This document shows positions 49,192-61,283 of a DNA stretch of 64,000 nt, piece by piece; position 1 is the stretch's first letter; the number at the start of each line of letters is the position of its first letter. The notes beneath the pieces were generated by a model that was not told the origin of the DNA, did no database searches, and was given only the letters and a program-made list of their open reading frames with translations. Position numbers and translations under genes: made by a program. The DNA is from Cornus controversa (Eukaryota > Streptophyta > Magnoliopsida > Cornales > Cornaceae): the NCBI GenBank assembly GCA_026545225.1, contig CM048849.1:28530336-28594335 (forward strand), read 5' to 3'.

Positions 49192-50953
49192 GATTAAGCA
49201 AACTCCTTTGTTTGATGATTCAAATTATACTTTTTGGAAGTCCCGCATGAAAGTTTTTCTTAAATCTCAAGGTGAGAGGGTATGGATGTCTGTTGAGAAT
49301 GGATATACAATTCCTACATCTACCACTAGTACTGGTGATGCTATTGTGACTGTAGTAAAGGATAAGGCAACATGGTCAAATGTTGAGCATGAAGAAGCTA
49401 ACAATAACAACAAGGGTTTATATGTTATATTAATTATGTTATTTCTTCTGAATTTGCTAGAATTCCTGCTTGTTCCACTTCGAAAGAAGCATGGGATATT
49501 TTACAGGTAACTCATAAAGGTACTTCCAAGGTAAGGAAGTCAAAACTACAAATGTTAGCAACCAGGTTTGAAACAATTAGGATGAATGAAGATGAGATAT
49601 TTTCTAATTTTTATTCTAAACTTAATGATATTATTCAAAGTTGTGCTAACCTTGGCGAAAGAATTCCATCTTTTCATGTTGTCAAAAAAATTATGAGGTC
49701 ATTTCCTAATAGGTTCCAAGCTAAATTGGAAGCCTTAGATGAGAGCAGAGATGTTGATTCAATGGATGTGGCAGAATTAGTTGGATCAATTCAAATTTTG
49801 AGATGAAATATTCAAAACTTCATAAATCAAAAAAATTGGCTTTAAAATCATCAAAGACTTCTAAGTCTTTAAATTTGTCAAATATTTCAAATTCTTCAAA
49901 AACTGAAATTGAAGTTGAAAATTTTGAATATGATTCCGATAATTATGTTGCACTCCTAGCTAGAAAATTTAGAAAGATCCTTAAATATGAAAATGATAGA
50001 AATCTTAATAAAGGAAATCCTTCTAAATTTTGTAGTTAAGGCTTCTCATCTAAACGTAAGGATAGGAAGGAAAAAGAAGTTAATAACTCTAAGTATTATG
50101 AAATCACTTGTTAGACATGTGGTGGTAAAGGTCACACATATACTCAATATCCAAGTCCTAAGAAGAATAGCTTTAGTGCAAAGAAAGATAAAAAGAAATC
50201 CATGAAAGTTATTATTTTTGAGTCTGATTCTTCTAATTCTGATAGTGATTCTTCTATTGAGAATGATACTCTTGTTTTTGTTGCTCATATTGATGATAAT
50301 ACTGCTAATGATTCTTCTTCTGATATAGGTGAAACAGAGATGTATACAACTCTAAGTCAAGTTGGGTCTGAAGATTCAGAAGTTGAGAAATCAGATGAAG
50401 AACAATGTAAAATCAAGCTGCAAAAAGTCTTTGAGAAATTGCTAAAGGCTTATAATGAGAAGTCTAAGAAGCTGAAGCAGGTAAAAATTGAGAAAGAAAC
50501 ATTGAAGAAAGAGAATGAAGAGAAATTGAAGTTGATTAAAAAATACAAAGCTGATAATCAAAATCTTCAAAGTCAAGTCAAGTTTTTCAAAAATGAGGCA
50601 AATCAAGCTATTTCTGGTAGAGATACTCTTGTTGCAAAAATTGATTTTCTTGGGCCTAAATTGAAAAAATCATAAGAGAAATTGATTACATTTACTTATG
50701 GACAGAATAAGCTTGATAGCATAATTAGTGTTGGTAAACCTGAAGGAGATAAGACTGGACTAGGTATCGTTGGGTCATCATCTAAGGGTAAAACAATCTT
50801 TGTTAAACCCAATAACTTGAATTTATTTGCACCCAAACTTAAGTTTCAAGTTGAGTCTTTGCATGCTAATATTGTATCCAATGTGCTTCATTGTACTTTT
50901 TGTGGTAAGAATGAACATAGTCAACACTATTGCTATAAGAAAAGAAAACATTT
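49192..50953 (+). pseudogene. Copia gag, main part
   Basis: The frame begins IKQTPLFDDSNYTFWKSRMK, the usual start of the plant copia gag (UBN2-type) domain, with VWMSVENGY and later RFETIRMNEDEIFSNFYSKL. There are several frameshifts (near 49420-49500, 49800, 50040 and 50200) and stops. One decayed zinc knuckle lies near 50110. A Lys/Glu-rich coiled-coil-like stretch spans 50,400-50,640. A good CCHC knuckle CTFCGKNEHSQHYC lies at 50892-50933. It is cut at 50953 by the gypsy element. A long gag with a coiled coil and late knuckle is consistent with the Maximus/SIRE lineage (inference). Confidence -1.
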
Positions 50954-53603
50954 TGTAATACCCTGTAATTTTGAGATCAATTATTTTTTTTAATTTAAAT
51001 GTTTTATATATATACTTTTATTATTTTATTTAAATTGCTTTGTTGATTGTTTGGTTATTGAATTAAATTTCTTTGAGTGCTTTAAATTTTTAGGGAGTTT
51101 ATTTTTATTTATTTAATTTTGATTGGACTGGGTCTTTGGATTTCTTTTACTTTAATTTTGGCTTGGGTAAGGGAGAAATTGGGTTGAGTTGGACTAGAAT
51201 GACTGGGCTAGGTATATAAGTATGGGCTAGGGTTTATTATGCATATTTTTTCCTTTTATTTATTCAGTTATTTTATTTTTATTTCAGCTCTAAATAATAT
51301 TCTTTTTTTTTTTAAAGGAAAATATAAAGAAAAGAGGGGACTAAGGTTTCTGCCGTTAGTTGTACACGCAAAAACTAAAAGGGAAGACGAAAGAGATGAG
51401 GGAAAGAAGGAGCGATCGAGTGAACGAGTTTCGAATCATCGAAGAGGCAAGTTCGACTCTTCTCTTCCCCTTTAAATATATATGCATAGACTAAATCCTG
51501 CAATGTTTAAATTGTTTGTTGCATCGTTTAGTTAATCTTTCATTTTTTTTTTGGTATAAAATTTGATTATAATTATATGATTTTTTTTGTGGATCGTGAT
51601 TTTTGTGCAATTATATTGGCAATTGGGTATTGGTGTTGGAATATTTATATACATACATATAAAAACACGCATACATGTATATGATGAATATGTTGATATG
51701 CTAAGTTTAAATTTGTAGCTGTTTAATGTAGCAATTTGTGATTTGTTGAGTTGTTCTTGCTGGATTAACTTACTTTTGAACATTCGGGAATGGATCATGG
51801 AGGGATTTAAGTTTAATTTTAAAATTTTGTTGAAGAACCCTAAAAGTTGTGATTTGAGGGTTTTCGTTTCGGGGCTTTTGGTACCAACAGATAGCTTACG
51901 ACGAGAGGAGAAGATCGGTATAAAATTTGGGCCGAAAAAGGGCTGTCTACGTTCATGAATAGTGCGCGCAGGCTGGAGGTTGAAGAAGGCTGGGGCAGCC
52001 TTCCCCACACGCCTCGCCAACGCCAGGGAAGGCACAGATGGGTCCCACTCACCAGGGCCCACCTCTGGGCCCAGTCCGCATTAGTTTGATATTTTTTATT
52101 TTTTAAAATCTTTGAAAAATCTTGAAATTTTGAAAAACCATTTTTTTAAAATACTTAAATATTCCAAAAAAATTCTAAAAAAAATTGGATAACCTTTTCT
52201 GAATACTCTTGGGTTTTAAATTTCAAATCAAAATGAGGTTCTCTTGTGGTTAAAGTAGCATAAAAAGTGTGTCTCAAAACTAGATTTTTATTTCCTTTTA
52301 TTTTCAAAATATTTTAAAATTTTTAGAGAATTCTAAAAAAATCTAGGTAACCTTTTAGGGACAGAATAATCTTATGTTTTAAATTTCAAGTGGAAATGAG
52401 CTTCCCTCATGGTTCAATTGATTTTAAAAGTATGCCTCAAACTGGGTTTTATTTCCTTTTATTAGAATAATATTTTTAAAATTTTTTAAAAATTTTAGAA
52501 TAATTAAATAGGGTTCTTAGGAATAGAATAGGCCCGAAAACCTAGATTAGAGCTAGGTTTAGACTCTCTTGAAGATTTAAGTATATTGGTGGTTGAATTA
52601 TTTTACTCCTTAACTGTATCTTCTTTTAAATTATAATTGTCCATGTTATACTTGGTTTTAGTTTATTTGTGAATAAGTTACTTTATTGTGATGATTGAAT
52701 TTCTGTTAGATCAAACTCATATGTTTGTGCAATTTAAATTTTTATGCACCTTCCTTTATTTTATGTAGTAGGTTGCTTTTGGAGGCATGTAAGGATTGCC
52801 AAAGGGCATGATAGGATTGCTAATACCTATTAAGGTATCTAAAGTTAAAGAAAATATGTAAGGATTGCCAGGGGGCATGTCAGGATTGTCAATACCTATT
52901 AAGATATCCAAGGATAATAATGGTGGCATATCAGGATTACTTAGATTTAATAAAATACATGCTTATGTTTTCTTTATTTTGAACTTAAAGAATATGTTCA
53001 TTGTTGTATGATAAGGGTTTGTTGGGACATTGAAAAAGATGACATTTAGTTTGAAAACTTGAACTGGATAAAGAATGACTTGTATGCTTAGACCAATATT
53101 TTCTCTTATGTCCCTCTTACTGAGGGTATGTATATCGGTTTTCTGATTGGGATGTAGTAGAGAGGGCTTGCTCGTGGGTTTAACCCACTTTGTTGATATT
53201 TCAGGTCCCAGGTCGGTTCCCCTGCGAGGATAGAGTCTTGGTGTTCGCTTGTGGTAGACATCTCCTCCTATTAGTTATAGAGTAAGAGCTTATTCTTTTC
53301 TTCAAGTTTGAATTATGAACTCTTTTGAAACTTTGGTTGTTGGTTTTTAATTTAAAGTTAAAACTCTTGCCCTTTCTGGTTAAGGGGTCATTGGGTTACG
53401 AGATTTCCAAATTGTATTACTAGACACGTACTTTATTTATTTAATGTTTTATATTAATTTGAATGGACTTTCTATTTTGCTTTTAAAATTTATTTTATTA
53501 TGTCTTTTGTACTCTATGCTTGTTGCTATCAGTTGTAAATATCTCTCAGGTTTTGTGTATAAGACTGGCCACCTCATGCGTGGAATTTTGTGGGGGTATT
53601 TTA
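50954..53603 (+). repeat. 5' LTR of the gypsy element
   Basis: 2,650 bp. Collinear with 58338-61013 throughout: TTTGAGATCAATTATTTTTT near the start, GGCTAGGGTTTATTATG, GCCCACCTCTGGGCCCAGTC, the AGGATTGCC array at 52790-52930 and TTGATATTTCAGGTCCCAGG near 53190. Open frames inside it, such as 51532-52062 on the minus strand, recur only because the LTR recurs. Confidence -1.
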
Positions 53604-53604
53604 G

Positions 53605-53622
53605 TTAGTATCAGAGCATTCC
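53605..53622 (+). other. Primer-binding site of the gypsy element
   Basis: TTAGTATCAGAGCATTCC begins 1-2 bp after the 5' LTR. It resembles the initiator-methionine tRNA 3' complement TGGTATCAGAGC, with decay at its first bases. Confidence -1.
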
Positions 53623-53767
53623 AGATTCAAGTATCCTCAGGTTTTAAGGGTTCATCATAGGGTATCTTCCGTGTTGCGTATTTTTCTAAATATAATTCTA
53701 AGTATAGGATTCATTGTACTCTAATCTATTCTCGAAGGTATTGATGTCTTTTATGTTTCCTCTCCTG

Positions 53768-54803
53768 ATGCCACCTCGTAGGAGGAGGAATGTGAACCAT
53801 ATTCTGGGTCAAGATCATGCTCAGTGTGGAGATGCAGAGATTCTTCCCAACTTGGCAGCCATTATCGCTCAGGTTGTAGCTACAAGAGTGGTAATTGTTT
53901 TACAAAATCAGCAACCACAACAAATGGCACAAATTCTAATACTGGTGGAACACCCCAACACTTGGGAGAGGGTTTAGAATTCCTTCACAAAAGGGAATCC
54001 ACCGGAGTTTTCAGGGTCTAAGGAGGTGACTGAGACGTATCAATGGAGGAAAGACATTGAGCACCATCTTCGCATTCTTATGTGCACTGAAGTATAGAAA
54101 CACATGCTAGCTACTTTTAAGCTAGTTGGGGATGCATTACAATGGTGGGAGTCGGTGACTACACTAGAATAGCGGACTATGTTCACCTATGCAGATTTCC
54201 AGATCAGTTTTGATACTAAGTATTTCCCGTATATAGTGAGGGCAGCCAAAAGAAGGAATTTCTAGAGCTACGGCAGGGGATAGGACAGTTGCAGTATATG
54301 AACAAGAATCTACCAATCTATCGTTGTTTGCACTTGAGAAGGTGGACACCGAAGAAAAGAAGCTGCGATGCTTTGTGAATGGGTTAATTTGGCATATTCA
54401 ATAAGTCATTTTGGGTTGTCCAACTTATAATAAGTATGCTCAGGCGGTGGATGCTGCATTACAGCACTGCCAGTCAAGAAAGGACCACAAGAAAGGGCAG
54501 GCGGAGAAACGACACGATAGAGACTTCACTAGTCAAACAGTGGAGCGGAGGAATGGGAGTAGGCAATTTGATAGGGGCAATCATTCAGGGCAGCAACCAT
54601 GGAAAAGACACAGATCTAATGGTGATGCTCAAAGAAGGGGAGCCTCTACTCATAGGAGGCATAATGGGGTACCGCAGGTAGGTCAGGGTCAATCAGAGGG
54701 AAATCAGTTGAGGAGGCCAATTGGTGTGTTCAGAAGAAACTGTTATGTTTGTGGTGAGCTGGGGCATTCAGCTAAGTATTGCCCTAACACCAATCAGGGA
54801 TAG
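53768..54803 (+). pseudogene. Gypsy gag
   Basis: Starts at MPPRRRRNVNH, a usual gag start in this clade. The retrotransposon gag core follows in pieces (KHMLATFKLVGDAL-like near 54100) broken by stops and shifts. The C-terminal part is open from 54411 to 54803 and carries the CCHC zinc knuckle CYVCGELGHSAKYC at 54741-54782. Confidence -1.
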
Positions 54804-54984
54804 CCTGGTCAGTAAGGACAGAGACAACAACCACCTTTATCGGTACCACAAGTTCCACAGATACAGGCTCAGTATCGTCCAGCTTTACCTGCACCATCAC
54901 CGCTCGCGGGGTAACCTAGGCAACAGATGCATTATGGGAGGGTTTACAACGTCCTGCTAAATGATGTGTAGGCTCCTCAGGCGA

Positions 54985-57900
54985 TTGAGGGTATGTTTCT
55001 CATCAATGGTAGACTTGGTCACGTTTTATTTGATACTGGTGCATCTCGTTCATTTGTATCTAAAGCATTTGCTAGCTTATTTGGTTTAGACATTTTATGT
55101 ACTTCTGCACTTACTATATCTACGTTGTTGGGGGCTAGTACGGTTCTACGGGAACATGGTAGTCAAGTCCCTATAGACATTGGCAGACTCAAGTTCTTGG
55201 CAAATTTATTGATCTTAGATATGCATTCATATGATGTCATACTTGGGATGGACTGGTTATCACATTACCATGCTCAGCTTAATTATCATGATAAGGCAAT
55301 TATTTTTGCTATACCAGGTCAAAAGATATACTTGATTGCTATGCCACAATCAAAGGGAGGGTTTAGTACGCACTTGTTCTTTATCAGCGAGGAGTCTCTA
55401 AAAGGAACTACAATATCTTTAGATTCCATTCTAGTAGTGTGAGACTATTAGGATGTGTTTCAGGAGATCCCAGGGTTACCACCTAGTCATAAGATTGACT
55501 TCATGATAGATTTAGCTCCAAGCACCAGACCTATTGCTAGGGCTCCATACAGAATGGCGCCTATAGAAATGAGGGAGCTGAGGGATCAGATTCAACAACT
55601 TCTTAGTCAGAAATTTATTCGCAGTAGTACTTCACCATGGGGAGCACCGGTGTTATTTGTGAAAAAGAAGGATGGGTTTCTTCGCCTTTGTATTGATTAA
55701 AGGGAATTAAATAAGGTCACAATCTGCAACAAGTATCCATTGCCTAGAATTGATGACATGTTCGATCAGCTAAAGGGAGCCACTTACTTCTCAAAGATAC
55801 ATTTGAGATCGGGGTATCATCAGCTTCGAGTTAGGGAGCAGGATGTATCGAAGATAGTCTTCCTTACCAGATATGGGTCATATGAGTTTTGGGTTATGCC
55901 GTTTGGGTTAACAAACGCCCCAGCTATCTTCATGGACCTGATGAATAGAGTGTTCAAAGCCTACTTAGACCAGTTTGTTATTATCTTCATCGATGACATT
56001 CTGATTTACTCCAAGTCAGAGAAGGATTATGCTAGACATCTTTGTATTATCTTGCAAACACTGAGAAATCATCAGCTGTATGCAAAGTTTGAGAAGCGTG
56101 ATTTCTGGTAGGGGAAGGTGAAGTTCTTGGGTCACGTAGTATCTGAGAAGGGGATAGCGGTCGATCCAAGTAAAGTGTTAGCGGTTTTGGAGTGGGGAGA
56201 GCCTACCTCACCTTCAAAGATTCACAGCTTTCTTAGGTTGGCTGGTTATTATAGCCGGTTTATTCAAGGCTTTTGTAAGATTGCTGACCCACTCACTCAT
56301 CTCACTAAAAAGGGTGTGCCTTTCATTTGGGATGATTCTTGTCAGGTGGCGTTTGAGGAGTTGAAGACCAGATTGACTACTGCACCAGTCCTAGCTACTC
56401 CCCATAGCAGAGTTGAGTACCGGGTATACACCGATGCACCGTTGCAGGGTTTGGGTTGTGTGTTGATGCAGGAGGAGAGGTCAATATCTTATGCTTCATG
56501 TAAGCTTAAGCCTCACAAGCTTAATTACCCGACTCATGATTTAGAGTTGGCAGTCGTGGTTTTTACTTTGAGGATTTGGAGGCATTACCTCTTGGGTGAG
56601 ACATTTAGATTGTTCAGCAACCACAAGAGTTTGCAGTATCTATTCTCACAAAGGAGCTAAATATGAGACAACACAGGTGGTTGGAGTTTATGAAAGATTA
56701 TCATTTTTTCATCCAATACCACCCAGGGAAAGCGAACTTAGTAGCTGATGCATTTAGTCGCCAACCCTGTTTATCTGCCTTATTTGAAGCAGAGTGGAAT
56801 GACTCGAGCAGTATTGATACCTTAGCTGATGCCTTTGTAGCTTATGTGGTGGTTACACCTACTATCATACGAAAGGTAGTTACAGATCAGCTTACTGACC
56901 CACAGTGCATAGAAAAGGTGGTTAAATTGAAATCGGGAGAGGTATTGTTCTATATAGTGGGTACAGATAGAGGATTAAGGTACAAAGGCGATTAGTGGTC
57001 CCTCCCAGTGACGACTTGGGGAGGACAGTGATGAGTGAGGCCCATAATTCTCAATTTTTGGTACACCCAGGAGGGGATAAGATGTATCAAGACATGAAAC
57101 GACAGTTTTGGGGAGCAGGTATGAAGAGGGACATTGCCATATTTGTCTCTAAGTGTAGCACATGTTAGATGATCAAGATTGATCACCAAAGACCTCTGAG
57201 ATCGTTGCAGCCAATGCCTATACCTGAGTAGAAGTGGGAGAGCATCTCTATAGATTTCATTATGGGACTTCCCAGCTCACAACGAAGTCATGATGCTATT
57301 TGGGTGATAGTGGACAGGTTGAAAAAATCAGCCCATTTCTTGCCCGTACGCTCGAGTTACACCTCAGAGCAGTACGTGAAGCTTTACATTGCTGAGATAG
57401 TGACGCTTCATGGCATGCCTTTGTCCATTCTATCGGATAAGGATCCGAATTTTGTATCAGGGTTTTGGGAGAGTTTTCAGTAGGCTATGGGTACAGCTTT
57501 GCATCTCAGTATAGCTTATCACCCTCAGACCGATGGTTAGACTGAAAGGGTTAATCAGATTTTGGAGGATATGTTACGAGCATGTGTACTCAACTTCAAA
57601 GGTAATTGGGAGAGTTACTTGCGGCTAGTTGAGTTTGCCTATAACAATAGTTATCAAAATATTATTGGTATGATACCATTTGAGGCTCTGTACGGACGTC
57701 CATGTAGATCACCGGTTCACTGGTTAGAAGTTGGAGATAATAGATTTTTGGGTCTTGAGTTCATTAAGGACACGTCAGAAAAATTTGCCCTTATTAGAGA
57801 CCATATGCGGACTGCGCAAAGCAGACAGAAGAGTTATGGTGATCGAAGAACTCGTGCATTAGAGTTGAAGGTAGGGGATCAGGTTCTACTTAAGGTTTCT

Positions 57901-58260
57901 CCCATGAAGGGAGTGATGCGGTTTGGGAGAAAAGAGAAGTTGGCACTTTGTTTTGTAGGTCCTTTTATGATTACTGACAGGGTAACGTATACACTAGCGT
58001 TACCAAACACGATGCATAGGGTGCAAATTATCTTTCATGTCTCTATGCTGCAAAAATTCCTTAGAGATGAGGATACTTACCAGCACATTGAGGTTTGAGA
58101 GATTGAGTTGCAGCCAAATGCAACATATGTGAAGTAGCCTTACTGTACTCTTGACCGTAGGGACCAGGTTCTTCGTTCTAAGACCATTCCGTTAGTTCGA
58201 GTTCAGTGAAGCATCCACAATGAGGCGGAGTCCACTTAGGAAAGGGAGGATGAAATAAAA
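54985..58260 (+). pseudogene. Gypsy pol (protease, RT, RNase H, integrase), inactivated
   Basis: Protease DTGAS lies at 55032. Reverse transcriptase spans about 55455-56111, with FIDDILIYS near 55986; the first catalytic Asp (KIDLRSGYHQ in the family) is His here (CAT at 55800). RNase H has YTDAP and [10 protein letters not shown]. Integrase has Asp at 57253, SDKDPNF near 57436 and Glu at 57544. The chromodomain-like tail (LDRRDQVLRSKTIPLV) is broken. Stops lie at 55698, 56109, 57166, 57229, 57481 and 57538. Frameshifts lie near 56645 and 57000. Several stops are TAG where the family has Gln or Trp, as expected from cytosine deamination. Confidence -1.
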
Positions 58261-58325
58261 GCAAAGTATCCAGAACTTTTTCTCTCAGGTATGAGGTGAA
58301 TTTCGAGGACAGAAATCTTCTTTTT

Positions 58326-58337
58326 AGGAAGGAAGAA
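58326..58337 (+). other. Polypurine tract of the gypsy element
   Basis: AGGAAGGAAGAA lies immediately 5' of the 3' LTR, which begins TGCAATACCCC at 58338. Its position and composition match a plus-strand primer tract. Confidence -1.
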
Positions 58338-61013
58338 TGCAATACCCCGTAATTTTGAGATCAATTATTTTTTTTAATTTAAATGCTTTATATATATACT
58401 TTTATTATTTTATTTAAATTGCTTTGTTGATTGTTTCGTTATTGAATTAAATTTCTTTAAGTGCTTTAAATTTTTAGGGAGTTTATTTTTATTTATTTAA
58501 TTCTGATTGAACTAGGTCTTTGGATTTCTTTTATTTTAATTTTGGCTTGGGTTAGGAAGAAATTGGGTTGAGTTGGACTAGAATGACTAGGCTAGGTACA
58601 TACGTTTGGGCTAGGGTTTATTATGTATATTTTTTTTCTTTTATTTATTTAGTTATTTTATTTTTATTTCAGCTCTAAATAATTTTCTTTTTTAAAAACA
58701 AAAAAAGAAAATATAAAGAAAAGAGGGGACTAGGGTTTTTGCCATTAGTTGTACGCACAGAAACCAAAAAGGCAAACGAAAGAGAGTAGGGAGAGAAGGA
58801 GCAATCGAGTGGACGAATTTCGAATCATCGAAGAGGCAAGTTTGACTATTTTCTTCCCCTTTGAATCTGTATGCATAAACTAAATCCTACAATGTTTAAA
58901 TTGTTTGTTGCATCGTTTAGTTAATCTTTCATTTTTTTTTGGTATAAAATTTGATTATAATTATCTAATTTTTTTTGTGGATCATGATTTATGTGCAATT
59001 ATATTGGCAATTGGGTATTGGTGTTCGAATATTTATATACACACATATAGATACACGCATACATGTATATGATGAATATGTTGATATGCTAAGTTTAAAT
59101 TCATGGCTGTTTAATGTAGCAATTTGTGGTTTGTTGAGTTGTTCTTTCTGGATTAACTTACCTTTGAACATTCGGGAATGGATCATGGAGGGATTTAAGT
59201 TTAATTTTGAATTTTTTTTGAAAAATCCTAGAAGTTGTGATTTGGGGGTTTTCATTTCAGGGCATTTTTGATAGGGTTTTTTGGTACCAATAGATAGCTT
59301 ACGACGAGAGGAGAAGACTGGTATAAAATTTGGGCCGGAAAAGGGCTACCTGCACGCATGAACAGTGCGCACAGGCTGGAAGTTAAAAAAGGTTCGGGCG
59401 CCTTCCCCACGTGCCTCGCCGGTGCCGGGGAAGGCACAGATGAGCCCCACTTGCTGGGGCCCACCTCTGGGCCCAGTCCACATTAGTTTGATATATATTT
59501 TTTTTTTCAATCTTTGAAAAATCTTGAAATTTCAGAAAATCATTTTTTAAAAATACTTAAATATTTCAGAAAATTCTAAAACAGTTTGGGTAACCTTTTG
59601 GACACTGAATACTCTTGGGTTTTAAATTTCAAGTCAAAATGAGATTTCTGTATGGTTAAAGTAGCATAAAAAGTGTGCTCAAAATTAGATTTTTATTTCC
59701 TTTTATTTTGAAAATATTTTAAAATTTTCAAAAAATTCTAAAAAAATTTAGGTAACCTTTTAGGGACAGAATACACTTGGGTTTTAAATTTAAAGTAGAA
59801 ATGAGCTTCCCTCGTGATTCAATTGGTTTTAAAAGTATGCCTCAAACTGGGTTTTATTTTCTTTTATTAGAATAATATTTTTAAAAATTTTCCAAAAATT
59901 TCAGAATAATTAAATAGGGTTCTTAGGAACAGAATAGGCCCGAAAACCTAGATTAGAGTTAGGTTTAGACTTTCTCGAATATTTAAGTATATTGGTGGTT
60001 GCATTATTTTACTCCTTAACTGTATTTTCTTTAAAATTATAACTGTCCATGCTATACTTGGTTTTAGTTTATTTGTAAATGAGTTATTTTATTGTGATGA
60101 TTGAATTTCTGTTAGATCAAACTCATATGTTTGTGCAATTTAAATCGTTATGCACCTTTTTTATTTCATTTCATGTAGTAGGTTGGTTTGGGAGACGTGT
60201 AAGGATTGCCAGGGGGCATGTTAGGATTGCTAATACCTATTAAGGTATCTAAAGTTAAAGAAGGCATGTAAGGATTGCCAGGGGGCATGTCAGGATTGCC
60301 AATACCTATTAATATATCAAAGGATAATAATGGTGGCATGCCAGGATTGCTTAGATTTAATAAAATACATGCTTATGTTTTCTTTGTTTTGAACTTAAAG
60401 AATGTGTTCATTGTTGTATGATAAGGGTTTGTTGGGACATTAAAAAAGATAACATTTAGTTTGAAAACTTGAACTGGATAAGCAATGACCTGTATGCTTA
60501 CACCTATATTTTCTTTTATGTCCCTCATACTGAGGGTATGTATACCGATTTTCTTATTAGGATGTAGTAGAGAGGGCTTGCTCGTGAGTTTAATCCACTT
60601 TGTTGATATTTCAGGTCCCAGGCCGGTTCCACCGCGAGGATAAAGTCTTGGGGTTCGGTTGTGGTAGACATCTCCTCCTATCAGTTACAGAGTAAGAGTT
60701 TATTCTTTTCTTCAAGTTCAAATTATAAACTCTTTTGAGACTTTGGTTGTTGATTTTTAATTTAAAGTTAAAACTCTTGTCCTTTCTGGTTAAGGGGTTC
60801 TTAGGTTACGGGACTTTCAAATTGTATTACTAGACACGTACTTTGTTTATTTAATATTTTATATTGATTCGGATGGACTTTCTATTCCGCTTTTAAAATT
60901 TATTTTATTCTGTCTTTCATACTCGATGCTTGTTGCTATCAATTGTAAATATCTCTTAGGTTTTGTGTATGAGATTGGCCACCTCATGCGCGAAATTTTG
61001 TGGGGGTATTTTA
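58338..61013 (+). repeat. 3' LTR of the gypsy element
   Basis: 2,676 bp, collinear with the 5' LTR but with scattered substitutions and small indels, for example extra bases near 59267-59282. It ends TATTTTA directly before the CATTT target duplication. Confidence -1.
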
Positions 61014-61018
61014 CATTT

Positions 61019-61283
61019 TAATTCTGATTTTCATGTGCATAATTATTTTGCTTAGAATAGATTTCGTGCTATAAAGTCATATAATTGGAACAAACCCAAA
61101 AATTCTCAAGCTAAAAAGAATTCAAATAAAAAAAAGAATATTTCTGTTTCTCCACAATATTTTTCTAATAAGTTGCATGTCAAAACAATTTTGATGAAAA
61201 ATGAAGATTTGGAGAAGTTTGTGGCTGTTGATACTATGAGATTTATTCCTAATAGGTCTTTGGGTGCAAAACCCCCTAACTGA
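61019..61283 (+). pseudogene. Copia gag, C-terminal part
   Basis: Continues the gag frame interrupted at 50953, after one copy of CATTT. It is open for about 80 codons except one TAG, rich in Asn/Lys (NWNKPKNSQAKKNSNKKKN), and ends at LGAKPPN then TGA. No copia protease, integrase or reverse transcriptase follows. Confidence -1.

Larger units (their letters stand above)
50954..61013 (+). mobile_element. Full-length Ty3/gypsy retrotransposon, defective
   Basis: 10,060 bp flanked by the perfect 5-bp duplication CATTT (50949-50953 and 61014-61018). LTRs are 50954-53603 and 58338-61013, both starting TG(T/C)AATACCC and ending GGGGGTATTTTA. Order PBS, gag, protease, reverse transcriptase, RNase H, integrase, PPT is that of Ty3/gypsy. 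Reading frames carry many stops and frameshifts. The LTRs differ by many substitutions and small indels, so the insertion is not recent. Integrase and post-integrase sequence resemble Tekay/Del-type chromoviruses (inference). Confidence -1.

Noticed and set aside
51532..52062. 176-codon minus-strand frame
   Set aside because: Lies in the gypsy 5' LTR and recurs broken in the 3' LTR; no protein family resemblance.
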